Shown piece after piece: positions 21,609 through 32,468 of a stretch of 64,000 bases of DNA. Positions within the stretch are counted from its first letter, which is position 1, and every line of letters starts with the position of its first letter. The DNA is from Pegoplata infirma (Eukaryota; Arthropoda; Insecta; Diptera; Anthomyiidae), in assembly GCA_963921195.1 (NCBI GenBank), contig OY992537.1, forward strand, positions 130,718,694 through 130,782,693, read 5' to 3'. Under the pieces are notes generated by a model, which saw nothing but the letters and a program-made list of their open reading frames with translations, ran no database searches and was not told the origin of the DNA. Made by a program: the position numbers and the translations under genes.

Positions 21609-21882
21609 TAAACATCTTGCACTGAGGATAGAAAAACATTCAGTTTACCATCCACTGTAGGCTCATACCAACAATCAGATAAATTGAGACTGGAAATATC
21701 AAAAAACAGTGCAGAGTGGTCAATTGAATTATAATCTCGATAACTTATTATCTGTGGAGTTTCATCCCTATTGAGGTTTACATTTACAGAGCAAAATAAA
21801 AGGTCATGATCAGATACAAATGACATTTGGTCAAATAAGAGAAGAGATCTCATATCTGACAATAGTCTCGGGAAAAAGTTAG
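21609..21882 (-). pseudogene. Non-LTR ORF2, end of APE-type endonuclease domain
   Basis: The minus-strand frame carries the endonuclease signature SDHDLLFCSV, the conserved Ser-Asp-His of APE-like nucleases, preceded by LLLFDQMSFV. It runs into the copia target duplication at 21609-21613 without a stop. Open codons continue upstream only to about 21882, then a stop falls in unrelated sequence. The apparent extension to 21566 is read-through into the LTR. Confidence 0.72.
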
Positions 21883-23345
21883 CTTATCTCAGCGAACACT
21901 TACCATGGTAACATCGGTAGAACAATGATGCACAATCCACGTTTCGACGTGGTAGTGGTAGCTTATGCAGACGACGTTGTCATTATGTCGTGTGGAAAGT
22001 TTTTGGGCACAGTATCCGAACTTTTGGCAGTGTCACTGAGCAAATGTGGAAATGGGCTAATAATAATGGCCTAAACGTTAACCCGGAAAAAACGGAAATG
22101 GTACTTTTTACAAACAGGTACAAACTAGAGACGTTTAAGGTTGAGATAAACGGAGTTAAAATTCCTTTATCAAACCAAGCGAAATTTTTAGTAATCATTT
22201 TAGACAGTAAACTGTCATGGAAACAAAACACCGAAGAAAGGGTCAAGAAAGCATACAACGCCTTCTACGCATGCAAGAAAATGTTTGTCGCAACTTGGGG
22301 ACTGGAACCAAGGATCACTTACTGGATTTATACTTCTGTAGTAAGACCAATCTTACTGTATGGTGTTATGGTCGGGTAGCGCACTGGAGCGTAATGTGAC
22401 GCACTTAAAATTTCAGAGAATTCAACGTCTCATGGGTTTATGCATCACAGGTGCTCTGAGAACAACATCAGCTGAATCTATTGACACGCTACTGAATCTG
22501 ATACCAATTGACATCTTTGCAAAGGGGGAGGCCTCTAAGTCCTGCCTTCGTCTCAAAGAGTCAAATTTATTCAGGCAACGCAATTTTGGACACAGTAACA
22601 TGGACAATTTAAATGATATTGCCACCGATTATAGAGTGTCCAAACTTATTTTCGACCGGAAATACGACGTAGAATTTCCGACTCGAGAATTTTGGTCAAA
22701 CTGGCAAAACCCCCTAATGAACGCTATTAACATATTCACAGACGGCTCCAAACACCCATGGGAGTCGGTGCAGGTTTTTCAACGAGTTTGCGAGATTTAG
22801 AGAAGACTTTTATCCTTCCTTTGGACTCTAGCATTTTCCAGGCCGAAATAGTTGCCATAATCAGGGCAGCTTTACAGTTCGGTGATGAGACAAACAGAGA
22901 ATTTAACATTTACATTGACAGCCAAGCTGCTCTAAAAGCTCTTAAAAGCTTTTACATCAAGTCGAAAGTAGTTTTCGAATGCTTCGAGAACTTACAAAGT
23001 TTAGGGAGTATGAACAAGGTGAAACTAATATGGGTACCAGGTCACATAGGTATTCAAGGGAACGAGAGAGCGGACGAGCTCGCGAAACAAGGTGCTGATG
23101 GTATTGGTATTTCTGTACATATTGATCCACCAATCCAGCACTTCAGATCGCTACGCGGCATTCAAAACACTGCAATGGCTAATAGAAAGTGGAGAGAGCT
23201 AACAACAAGTGCGATCAGTAGAAGATTGTGGGCATGCGTTCTATTAGCGTCGCTGAGGAATTATTGTGGTTTCGCTATGGACCATCCGGTCTATGTGAGG
23301 AGTCTTTGACTCCGCCACCTCTAATCTAACCTAACCTAACCTAAC
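21883..23345 (+). pseudogene. RNase H-bearing non-LTR retrotransposon remnant (I/LOA group)
   Basis: Plus-strand decayed ORF2, 5'-truncated. Reverse transcriptase palm with VVAYADDVVIM is near 21955-21990. The thumb region (WANNNGLNVNPEKTEMVLF, then FLVIILDSKLSWK) runs to about 22379, where the frame shifts. RNase H follows with FTDGSK near 22735, a second shift near 22756, then FQAEIVAII, IYIDSQAALKAL and WVPGHIGIQGNERADELAKQ (~22830-23100). At least three frame changes rule out activity. RNase H after RT indicates the I/LOA/R1 part of the non-LTR tree. The element ends in a CTAAC-repeat tail at 23318-23345. Confidence 0.82.
23318..23345 (+). repeat. CTAAC-repeat tail of the non-LTR element
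   Basis: Several consecutive CTAAC units follow the degraded RNase H element. A reverse-oriented run of TTAGG-like units at about 23789-23806 plays the same role for the minus-strand remnant beyond it. The unit is the same as the ancestral insect telomere repeat TTAGG read in another phase. Confidence 0.6.
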
Positions 23346-23760
23346 CACGTTTCGACGATGCTTCAATGAATCAATTGAGTTGGATACGCTTCTGTCATTG
23401 ATAAGCTTCCAAACACTTCTTTGCACCTGGTCCCAGATATGGGAGTTGTATTCCAAATTTGGTCGGATATCGGCGGTATAAATAGTAACGAGGGAAGGCG
23501 AAGTTAAGCAATTCTTGCACCGTTTTAAGAAACCAAGGCACTTGAATACTTCTTTTGGCACTTGAATAACATGTCGGTTCTAGCGCAAGAGTGAGAGGCT
23601 CCCACGCAGTAGAGGGTAATACTCCCACACAGTAGGAATAGCTAAAAAGTTTAGCCAATGGGCGAGCAAACGTCAAAGAACACTGTTTCAGCACCAGTGC
23701 AGTAATTCCATCCGACACCGGAGACTTGTTTACGTTGAGATCATCAAGAACCATTTTTTA
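23346..23760 (-). pseudogene. Jockey-like reverse transcriptase remnant, internally deleted
   Basis: Two minus-strand pieces belong to one RT. 23754-~23590 has DDLNVNKSPVSDGITALVLK and ARPLAKLF, the start of a Jockey/CR1 RT domain. ~23560-23346 has IYTADIRPNLEYNSHIW and QRSVWKLIN, typical of its C-terminal end. The catalytic palm between them is missing, so several hundred codons have been deleted. A frame change separates the pieces. Confidence 0.72.
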
Positions 23761-23788
23761 CTGCACGACCCCAAAAAATAACTTGGGC

Positions 23789-24240
23789 ATAGGTTAGGTT
23801 AGGTTGTAAGTGGCTGCTGACGTTTTACGTCACCACACGTAGACTCTGAGGTCCATTGTGATACCACGGAACCGTAATAGGTTTCCCTACTAGTCCTTGT
23901 CGTTAAACCAGTTTGAGCTTCTTATGAAACTCCTAAAATATTGAATTTTGACATCCGACAAATCAAAAATTTCGTACTGCTCCCTTGATCCCAGTGAAGC
24001 AAGTCTCTGACCAGAAAGTGCCGGGCAATGGCAAATAAAGTGTTCGATAGTTTCCAACTCCTCTTCATCCATGCAACTCCGGCAAAAGTCATTCGACGGC
24101 ACATTTAACCGCTCTACGTGCTTCCCTATAAGGCAGTGTCCGGTAATTATAGAAACCACCGTCGAAATCTCTCCTCTTGGACATAGTGTAGGATATTCTT
24201 TCGAGTTCGGGCAGTGGTTAATTGCTACACTAAAAAAAGT
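23789..24240 (-). pseudogene. 3' end of a non-LTR element with CCHC-like finger
   Basis: The minus strand from about 24200 to 23890 reads ISTVVSIITGHCLIG, then NDFCRSCMDEEELETIEHFICHCPAL, the Cys/His cluster that commonly follows RNase H in insect I/LOA/Jockey-type ORF2 proteins. It stops at 23890 and is followed by a short 3' region and TTAGG-like tail (23806-23789). It is plausibly a second, inverted copy of the same family as 21883-23345, though the two do not overlap in coding sequence. Confidence 0.65.
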
Positions 24241-24745
24241 AATGTCGTATTAATTTGAAATAGAAAAAAACGATTATCAACCCTCTTGTGAATTTGGAGG
24301 AAAAATCGGTGGTTGGGATGTTGGGGAAGGTTTCTGGGGATACCTTCACCTAGCAATAAATATTTACAGATTCATTTTGTATAATATTTATGCTTAAATA
24401 ACAAAATTTTATTAAAAATTACATATTATTTTCTTATCCACGCCCTCAAAAGGGGGAGGACTGAAAAAAAATACATTTCTTAGTCCCCTTATTTCTTTGT
24501 TGGGTCAAGAAACTTTTTATGTAATAAAAATGTTTGATGTGTTGAAAAAGAGTACAAAAAACCTATAAAAACATGTTTTCAAATTTTTTTTAGTCCTTCA
24601 ATGGGAACTTTTTTGCCCTGCTCCAATTTTGCCCATTTAGAAACCTAATCAGCCTCTGCCAATAGACATATTCATGTCAAATTCCAGGGGTCTAGCTTTT
24701 TGGTTTGGACTGCACAAGGTTGAATAGTATAAAATTAATTAACTA
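24241..24745 (-). repeat. Degenerate Helentron-like remnant
   Basis: Contains minus-orientation pieces of the 5793-6946 family, e.g. CACGCCCTCAAAAGGGGG near 24440 and a block resembling 'aaaaagctagacccctg' near 24690. Hairpin and head are absent. No gene. Confidence 0.4.
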
Positions 24746-24864
24746 TACCCGAGTAAAAATGTTTATATATAATCATATATAATTATATATAATTATATAT
24801 GTTTTTATATAGTGCTATATATAATTAGATATAAATTACCTAACATACAAAGTTCTCACATGGT

Positions 24865-26892
24865 CAGTGGCGGGTACAGCTTTTGGGTTTGGGGGGGGAA
24901 ATTTTTTTTACTTCGAAAAAAAAATCATAAATTCACCTTTGTTGACGAGCAAAAAAAAGGGATACGTTTTTTTACAAAAAAAAAAGTGATGGGCAAGCTA
25001 TAAAATCATCAAATTTATTAGTTTTTGTCGAAGGTTTGGTTTTTATGATCATATTTCGTTTAGATCATTTTTTTTTTAATTTGTTTAAAAAAAAAATGTA
25101 TATTTTTCGTATTTCGACGATAAGTTTTTAATAGAAGAAATTCTCCCTACATAGAAAACATCAGATGTTGAGATATTTTTCGTGAAAAATAATTTTTTAT
25201 AGCGAAAATGTCTCAGAATATAAGACTTTTCTTTACGAAAAATGTCTCAGAATCTTAGACTTATCGAATCTTAGATACGAAAGTATAGAAAAATTTTGAG
25301 ATTTTTAAAAGAAATTTAAAAGAAAATTCTATATTTTTCGTATAAATAAGAAGAGTCTAAATCTGAGAATTTTTTAATAGAAGAAATTCTTCCTACATAG
25401 AAAATATCAGATTTTGAGACATTTTTCGTGATTTTTTTTTATAGGGAAAATGTCTCAGAATATAAGACTTCTTCTTTACGAAAAATGTCTCAGAACCTGA
25501 GACTTTTTTCGTATAGAACAATTTTCAGATTCTAAGAATTTTTTCCACAGAAAAAGTCTAAGATTCTGAGACATTTTACTGTAGAAAAAGTCTCATATTT
25601 TAAAGCATTATTGAGACATTTTTCCTAAGAAAGGTCTCTGATTATTAGATTTGTTTCGTACTGAAAAAAATTTAGATTCTGGGACCTTTTTCTATAGAAA
25701 AAGTCTTAGATTCTTCTACCTTTTCCAATAGAAAAAGTCTCAGATTCTAAGACCTTTTGCCCTAAGAAAAAGTTTCAAATTCTGAGATCTTATTCCTATA
25801 GAAAAAGGCTCAGATTCTCAGACCTTTTTCCAAAAGAAAAAGTCTCAGATTCTGAAAGCTTTTCTTTTATAGAAAAAGTTTAAAATTCTGGAACTTTTTC
25901 TCTAAAGAAGAAGTGACAGATTCTTAGATCTTTTTCTGATTCTGAAATCTTTTCCGATTCTAAGACACTTTTTCGATAGAAAAAGTCGGAGATTCTGTGC
26001 CCCTTTCCTAAAGAAAAAGTCCTAGATTCGGAAATATTTTTCTTATAGAATACGTCTCAGACTTTAAGACCTTTTTCCTATAGAAAGGTTATAGATTCTA
26101 AAACCTGTTTCCTATAGAAAAAGTCTGAGATTCTGAGATATTTTTCTGAGATTCTGAGACCTTATTCCTATAGAAAAGACTTAGATTCTAAGACCTTTTC
26201 CCGTTGAAAAAGTCTCAGATTGTGCGATCTTCTACCAATTCAATAAGTTTCAACTTCTGAGACTATTTTTCAACAATAACAAGTCTCAGACTTTGAGACC
26301 TTTTTCTTTTAAAAAAAGACTCAGATTCTGAGACAGTTTTTCTTTAAAATAAGTCTCAAATTCAGAAATTCTGAGACTTTTTCCCCATAGAAAAACTCTT
26401 CTGCGAGCTTATTCCTATAAATAATTTTTGAGAACTTTTTCACATAAAAAAGTCTCAGATTCTGAGAATTATTTCTTTAGAAAAGTTTATTCTTTAGAAA
26501 AAAAAATTTAAAATAGATTTACATATGCAAGTTCGACTATCAACATTTTTAAGATTTTAAGATATTTTTTCTATTGCTGTGTAGAAGACAAACATTTTTT
26601 AGATAAACCAAATTAAGATCCTGTAACATTTTTCTTTACAAAAAAAAAGCATATTCTAAGTAAATTTTTTATGCCAAAATTCATAATAAGATTGACAGAT
26701 ATTTTTCTATGAAAAATTTTTGGACTTCGAAATTTTTTTTTGAAAATTTCCTTCTTTGTTTTTTTTCTTCTTTTTCTTTTCTTTCCTTTTCTTTTTTTTC
26801 TTTTCTTTCTTTTTTTTTCCTTTTTTTCTTTTCGAAATTTGGTCTGGGGGGGGAAATTTCCCCTTTTTCCCCCCCCCTTGTACCCGCGCATG
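24865..26892. mobile_element. hAT-type element with palindromic repeat array, ~2 kb
   Basis: Terminal repeats CAGTGGCGGGTACA and complement of CATGCGCGGGTACA, flanked by a perfect 8-bp duplication CACATGGT (24857-24864 and 26893-26900). The G-rich subterminal stretches (GGGGGGGGAAATTT) at both ends are also inverted. Most of the interior is the array at ~25140-26480. No transposase is present, and frames near 26613-26931 are T/C or A/G low-complexity. Confidence 0.85.
25140..26480. repeat. Tandem array of two alternating palindromes
   Basis: Degenerate units of roughly 35 bp alternate AGTCTCAGATTCTGAGAC and CTTTTTCCTATAGAAAAAG. Both halves are self-complementary, so the array can fold in many registers. 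Unit conservation is highest around 25700-26400. No ORF. Confidence 0.75.
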
Positions 26893-26900
26893 CACATGGT

Positions 26901-27632
26901 GCTATATATAAATATATATAATTATATATAGGCCTATATATAATTATATATAATTATATATAAGTATTGTTTTAATAAAAAAAATTAATTATAATGGACT
27001 AAAATTTATTTTAAACGCATGAACAGCATTTAAAACAAAGATGTTCAGGTTTAATGACCTTTGGAAACACTTGTGTGCTTTAATATTTTCTGCTCTACAG
27101 GATGTAGGATATTTATTGTGGGGACAATGACCGTTTCCAAAACGGTCATAATGTCAATGGGGATTTTGTCCTTTCCCGGTTGGAACTACGACTGAAATTT
27201 TTCGGTCATAACCACCATTTTTATTATGGGGACTAAGTCGAAAACAATTTCGGTTATTTTGCGTAGAGGGTGGGTTAAATGCATGGAGTTTGTAATCCCT
27301 AAGCCCGGCCGAAGGCCGGCTACGCAAAAAAACCTTTAAGACAACAAAAGTTATATGATTTTTGCAATTATGACCAACAAGTATAGTGGACGAAATCCTT
27401 GTAATGTGGATTATTGCTTATTTTTATGTGATCACCATTAATCCATTTTTTATTGGGACTACATATGTCCAATTTTTTTTTGGGTCATAGTCCCCACCAC
27501 CGTCATGGGGATTATGATCGAATTCATTCCGGTCATAGTCCCCATAACGGAAATGGGTATTATGTCCGTGGGAATTATGACATGTCACCGAAAAACATAT
27601 TTTTCAAAATAAATATTTTTTTTTTGATACAT
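26901..27632. other. TATA-rich arm plus GGGGAC/GGTCATA repeat region
   Basis: 26901-26965 is the continuation of the TATATAATT arm after the hAT insertion. 27110-27600 has many copies of GGTCATAGTCCCCA-type motifs in both orientations (for example GGTCATAGTCCCCAC and CGGTCATAGTCCCCATAACG). A GC hairpin CCCGGCCgaaGGCCGG at 27303-27318 stands out. Probably remnants of another small DNA transposon; no gene. Confidence 0.45.
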
Positions 27633-29187
27633 CCCAGTCAGAAAAAAACAAGCGGGCCAAGGTTGGCAAAACGTTGGCAAAGGTGTTGCCAACGTTGGCT
27701 GAATACCCGATTTACAAAAAATACTGTACAGTTCCAAAGCCAAAATGATAAAACCAAAAAGTGTCTTGGCCGATATGTTTTTCCGATGTTGGCACACTGT
27801 TGGCAAAACAAAAAATACTGTACATTCCCAGTATTTAATTTTTATGTTATACTGTGCAGTGCCAAGCTAGAATGAGAACAATAAATGTGGATATTCCTAA
27901 CTTCGACTTAATAAAGTTTGTAGTTTTAGATGAAATGCATATGTTGTAACTTGGAATTGGCAAAACGTTACTCCAAAAACTTGTTTTAAAGAATCGATAT
28001 TCTTATGTTTCAGAAAAAAACGTTGCGATAATGCAGACAAAGTTTTCAAAAATATCTAAAGATATCACAACAGAGTTTCAACGAAAAACGTTTGATTTAA
28101 TGGATTTAAAAAATTGGAAAGCTACACAATTTCGGTTTTTTTTACTATATGGTGGAGGCATTATTTTGAAAAATATATTGAGCTGTAATCGTTTCAGACA
28201 TTTTTTACTTCTTTTTACAGCTTGTCGAATTTTATCGTCTAGCAAATTAGCAACATTAAAAGCGGATTATGCTAAGCAGTTATTAAGGAGATATGTTGAA
28301 CTTATGCCAAATTTTTATGGACCAAAATCCCATACAATGAACGTTCACAACCTTATTCATATCGCCGATGAAGTAGTTAATATAGGGGTGCAGCTATCCC
28401 AATTTTCAGCATTTGATTTCGAAAATAGTCTGGGTTTTATAAAGTGTATTATAAATTCGCCAACCAATCCCATTGGAGAAGTTCAAAGAAAACTCCATAT
28501 TTTTCGTTCCGACAATCCACAAAATAATTTTCCGTTACTATATCGTGTTAATAAAAGGTCAAAATATTCTTTTGGTAATGTTTTAGAAACCTCGGATTTG
28601 ACCGTTACGTTTTCCTTTGCTAACATTCAAGGTAATACAATTACATCCCTTCCTCCTGATAACGTATGTTTACTTAGAAATGGAAATGTTTTAATAGTTA
28701 AAGAAATTTTTAGCAAAAAACTGTCTCAATACAAATGTGATGAAATTTTTCTTAAAGGAAACATTTTCCTTGATGTTTCCGATTTTGTAGATTATCCAAT
28801 CCCATCAAGTGAAATAGGATTGTACAACGTTAGTAATTTAAATGAAAATCATACCGAAATTAATATAAATATGATAGAATTTAAGTGTATTCTTACTACA
28901 TGTGATAATGAAACTATTGCTATGACTCTTCTACACACCTAATTTAAATAATATATTTATATAAATTTTTCTATTATAACAAAGATCAAATAAAAAAAAA
29001 TAATTCAAAATCAAACCGCTTTATAAAATAAATTAAAAAAAAAACTGCCGTATATGTTGTACAAATTGTACTGGCAGTGCACATTTCTTATTGTAATTGC
29101 CAACGTTGGCTATGTATTGGCATTTCCATTAAAGCCAGTGCTCTGCCAGTACAATATTTTTGGTACGGTTGGCAATTTCTGACTGGG
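27633..29187. mobile_element. CMC/EnSpm-like element carrying a transposase remnant
   Basis: Inverted ends CCCAGTCAGAAA / TTTCTGACTGGG, 2-bp duplication AT (27631-27632, 29188-29189). In this copy the GGTACGGTTGGCAATTTC end is at the right, so it is inverted relative to the three short copies. The repeated AACGTTGGC motif lies near both ends (27658-27705, 29100-29112). It is the only copy in the window with a long ORF. Confidence 0.75.
28031..28942 (+). CDS. C-terminal part of CMC/EnSpm-type transposase, 303 aa
   Basis: Open from ATG 28031 to a stop at 28940-28942 inside the CCCAG-ended transposon. Residues ~36-60 (NWKATQFRFFLLYGG) and ~97-140 (YGPKSHTMNVHNLIHIADEV, then FSAFDFENSLGFIK) match the pattern I know from the DUF4218-like C-terminal region of EnSpm/CACTA transposases, where H-x-L/I-x-H and F-E-N/R motifs are conserved. 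The C-terminal 150 residues are unfamiliar. The catalytic DDE domain expected upstream is absent, so this is a truncated derivative. A possible splice acceptor (tatgtttcag) just before 28014 suggests it was a downstream exon. Assignment is from memory of the family. Confidence 0.6.
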   Translation: MQTKFSKISKDITTEFQRKTFDLMDLKNWKATQFRFFLLYGGGIILKNILSCNRFRHFLLLFTACRILSSSKLATLKADYAKQLLRRYVELMPNFYGPKSHTMNVHNLIHIADEVVNIGVQLSQFSAFDFENSLGFIKCIINSPTNPIGEVQRKLHIFRSDNPQNNFPLLYRVNKRSKYSFGNVLETSDLTVTFSFANIQGNTITSLPPDNVCLLRNGNVLIVKEIFSKKLSQYKCDEIFLKGNIFLDVSDFVDYPIPSSEIGLYNVSNLNENHTEININMIEFKCILTTCDNETIAMTLLHT

Positions 29188-29189
29188 AT

Positions 29190-30326
29190 ACTTTTTTCAA
29201 ATTTGAAATTTGTTTCAAAATAAAATATTTTCGTTTATTTTATTTTTAAAATTTGTTTGTTCAATATGTAATTTTTTTTATTATAATACGTACATATGCA
29301 ATTTGTGTGAAAATTGCAAAATAACAAACTATTACTGAACTGGTAAATATCAGGATTAAGTAGCTGTAATGGATGTACAAATTGGGAGAATGCTGTAATT
29401 TTGAAACATTTTCGACAATACCAAATCTCATGTAAGTTTCACTTTTGTTTATAAATGGCATTGCCCTTGCTGAGTTCTAATTTACGTTTGTTTTTTACAT
29501 GTACATACATATTTATGCGTGCTTTAAAAATTTAAATTTGGACCCAGCGGAACTAAACAACATTTTTCAAGATTAATGGAGGTACATAAATTTTGTAAGT
29601 AAGATGAAATAAAAATGAATATGCATATTAGAAAAGCCTCTAAAATTAAATCAAATTGTCTTATTTCAGAAGCTGGGTGTAAATGCTGAAGAAGGAAATA
29701 AGCAACAAGACATTTGCAGAAGTTAACGTCAATAGTGTCGCCAATAGCTGTTGAGTCTGAGATGGGAAAATATTGCAAGGAATAGTATATATTTACTGAT
29801 GTACATATTCTACTTTTTAAATGCAAAAATGTCCATCAATTCTACAAAAAAAATCAATTTTTCAAATTCAAAGAAGATTTTTGTTATTTTAAATGTTAAC
29901 ATAGTATCAAGAAGTAGAGTCCAACCGCCACTATTCGGTATTTTGCTAAATTTTCAACAAATATAATAGTGAAATGTAATTTTTATTATTTAATATTTTT
30001 CTATCTTAATGGTTTTTTGATTTTACATAAGTAACTGGATTGGTCAGGTCGGACTCTACCAAAAAAATAGTAAAATAGTTTTGTATGTATTGAAAATATG
30101 TTTCTTTGTAATAAAAATTAAAAAAAAATGTTTATTTTTGGCTTTCTAAAAACTTTTAAATTGGGAAGTTTTTGAAAAATAAGTAAAATCTAGGCGAAAA
30201 TTTATACGGAAAATTTTTTATCTAATTATATATAAATATATCTAATTATATATAATCAGATATACCCAATTTTTATATATATTTATATATAATTATATCT
30301 ATTCATATATATATAGATATAATTAT
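29190..30326. other. No gene seen; AT-rich body of the composite element
   Basis: Short frames of up to 100 codons are present on both strands with no recognisable motifs. 30220-30326 enters the TATATAATT arm. Probably the interior of the 24748-32572 element. Confidence 0.35.
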
Positions 30327-32468
30327 GGGGGTTTTCGTGTCAACTGACACAACTTTTGAAACCGATGTCTTCCGATCGGGATGAAATTTGCACCAAAGTT
30401 AGTCCTATTGGATAGTAGTTCAGACACAAATTTTCAACGACATCGGTCAAGGACTCTCTGAGTTAGAGGGGGTCGAAATTTTACATTTTGGCCAAAGAGG
30501 TGTTTATTATCATCCATGTAACTTCTTACCTATTGTTTTTAGCAAAATGTGTCCCAAACAGTATAGATAGCCATTTCTTCAGTCTTTTAAAAAAAATTAT
30601 AAAAAATTAAAAAAAAATTTTTTTGATTTTTTTTTTTAAAAATCAAAAACTTTTTTGACTTTTTCCTCAAATTGGGCCCTTTTTTTTTTTTTTTTTTTTG
30701 ATTCAAAAAAAAGCTTATTTTATTTCCTTTAAGACCTATGTGGTCGCTTAGTGGGATGCGAGTGGGATATCTATGAAAAAATTTTTTTTTTAACTTTGGA
30801 CCACAAAAAACGCTTCTTAAATTTGCACTATTAGGCGTGGGAAAGCTAACCAGTTTTCGATTTTCATTCGCGATACCCTCTAAGTTTTATAGGTTCGACA
30901 AAGAAAGCATGAGCCAAAAAATGAGGGCGGTGGGGTGGGGTCAAATGGCCCCACATCGGGGTCAAAGTTGGGCGTTAAGTGGTAAAATACCTCAAAAAGC
31001 CCCACAACTGCCCTAGACACGCCCCTGGAGGGGTGCAATGTGAGACGAACCCCCAATAATTTTCAGCCCCCAACATTTTTCTTGAACATATCTAACCCCT
31101 ATTTCCAATTCCTAAGGGGGCTCCCATACAAAACATTTTAAAAAAAATTGTTCCTACCATTCTAACTTACCCTAAAGTGCCCCTAGTGGAGCCAAATGTA
31201 TGACGGATCTCCATTATTTTATTAATTCCAACATTTTTTCCAAACATACCTACAATGTATCTTTAATCCTTAAGGTGGTCCCCATACATTTTTTTATTTT
31301 TTTATAAATTTGTTTTATTTAACCAGCTCCTACCGCCCCTACCGTGCCTCCTAGAGAGGTAAAAATTACGACCAACCCCCATTAATTTTAAGTTACCAAC
31401 ATTTTGTCCGAACATAATAGCACCCTATCCCCACTCCCTAAGGGGGCTCCCATACATTATAAAAACATGTATCTTTAAAAACTAATAAAAAAATAAAAAA
31501 AAATGTATGGGGACCCCCTTAAGAGTTGAAAATAAAGGGTAGGTATATTTTGAGAAAATGTTGGAATTGAAGAAATATTGGGGGTCGGTCATACATTTTA
31601 CTTCTCTAGGGGCACCCTATGGACAGTTAGAGCGGTAGGAGCAAATTTTAAAAAATGTTATTTTGTATGGGAGCCCCCTTAGGAATTGGAAATAGGGGTT
31701 AGATATGTTCAAGAAAAATGTTGGGTGCTGAAAATTATTGGGGGTTCGTCTCACATTGCACCCCTCCAGGGGCGTGTGTAGGGCAGTTGTGGGGCTTTTT
31801 GAGGTATTTTACCACTTAACGCCCAACTTTGACCCCGACGTGGGGCCATTTGACCCCACCCCACCGCCCTCATTTTTTGGCTCATGCTTTCTTTTGCGAA
31901 CCTATAAAAATTAGAGGGTATCGCGAATGAAAATCGAAAACTGGTTAGCTTTCCCACGCCTAATAGTGCAAATTTAAGAACCGTTTTTTGTGGTCCAAAG
32001 TTAAAAAAAATTTTTTTTCATAGATATCCCACTCGCATCCCACTAAGCGACCCCATAGGTCTTAAAGGAAATAAAATAAGCTTTTTTTAGAATCAAAAAA
32101 AAAAAAAAAAAAAAGGGCCCAATTTGAGGAAAAGGTCAAAAAAGTTTTGGATTTTTAAAAAAAAAAATCAAAAAAAAAATTTTTTAATTTTTTATAATTT
32201 TTTTCCAAAAGACTGAAGAAATAGCTATCTATACTATTTGGGACACATTTTGCTAAAAACAATAGGTAAGAAGTTACATGGATGAGAATAAACACCTCTT
32301 TGGCCAAAATGTAAAATTTCGACCCCCCCTAACTCAGAAAGTCCTTGACCGATGTCGTTGAAAAATTGTGTCTGAACTACTATCCAATAGGACTAATCTT
32401 GGTGCAAATTTCATCCCGATCGGAAGACATCGGTTTCAAAAGTTGTGTCAGTTGACACGAAAACCCCC
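30327..32468. mobile_element. 2.1-kb near-palindromic element with ~0.97-kb arms
   Basis: Arms begin GGGGGTTTTCGTGTCAACTG and mirror each other through most of 30327-31310 and 31485-32468, with a ~175-bp loop. The sequence is flanked by TTAT on both sides, but the flanks are TA-rich so the duplication is not decisive. Within the arms a ~150-bp module (marked by ctaagggggctcccataca) is repeated. The minus-strand frame 31751-31957 is a by-product. No transposase. Confidence 0.8.

Larger units (their letters stand above)
14979..21882 (-). mobile_element. CR1/L2-like non-LTR retrotransposon, 5'-truncated, split by copia
   Basis: Reading on the minus strand, the element begins within the end of an endonuclease domain (21882-21609), is interrupted by the copia element at 17234-21608, resumes through reverse transcriptase to a stop at 15302, and ends in a ~300-bp 3' region with a short AAATCT-type microsatellite tail at about 14985-15015. 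Microsatellite tails are usual in the CR1/L2 group. The 5' end is missing; at ~21882 the sequence changes to an oppositely oriented element. Confidence 0.75.

Noticed and set aside
23318..23345. Genuine internal telomere sequence
   Set aside because: Only a few units, directly at the 3' end of a non-LTR element; flies lack TTAGG telomeres.
26613..26931. Lys/Arg-rich and Phe/Leu-rich frames on opposite strands
   Set aside because: They arise from a TTTTC/GAAAA low-complexity tract at the end of the hAT element.
31751..31957. 68-codon minus-strand frame
   Set aside because: Lies in the arm of a 2.1-kb palindrome and is mirrored at 30830-31030; no homology.
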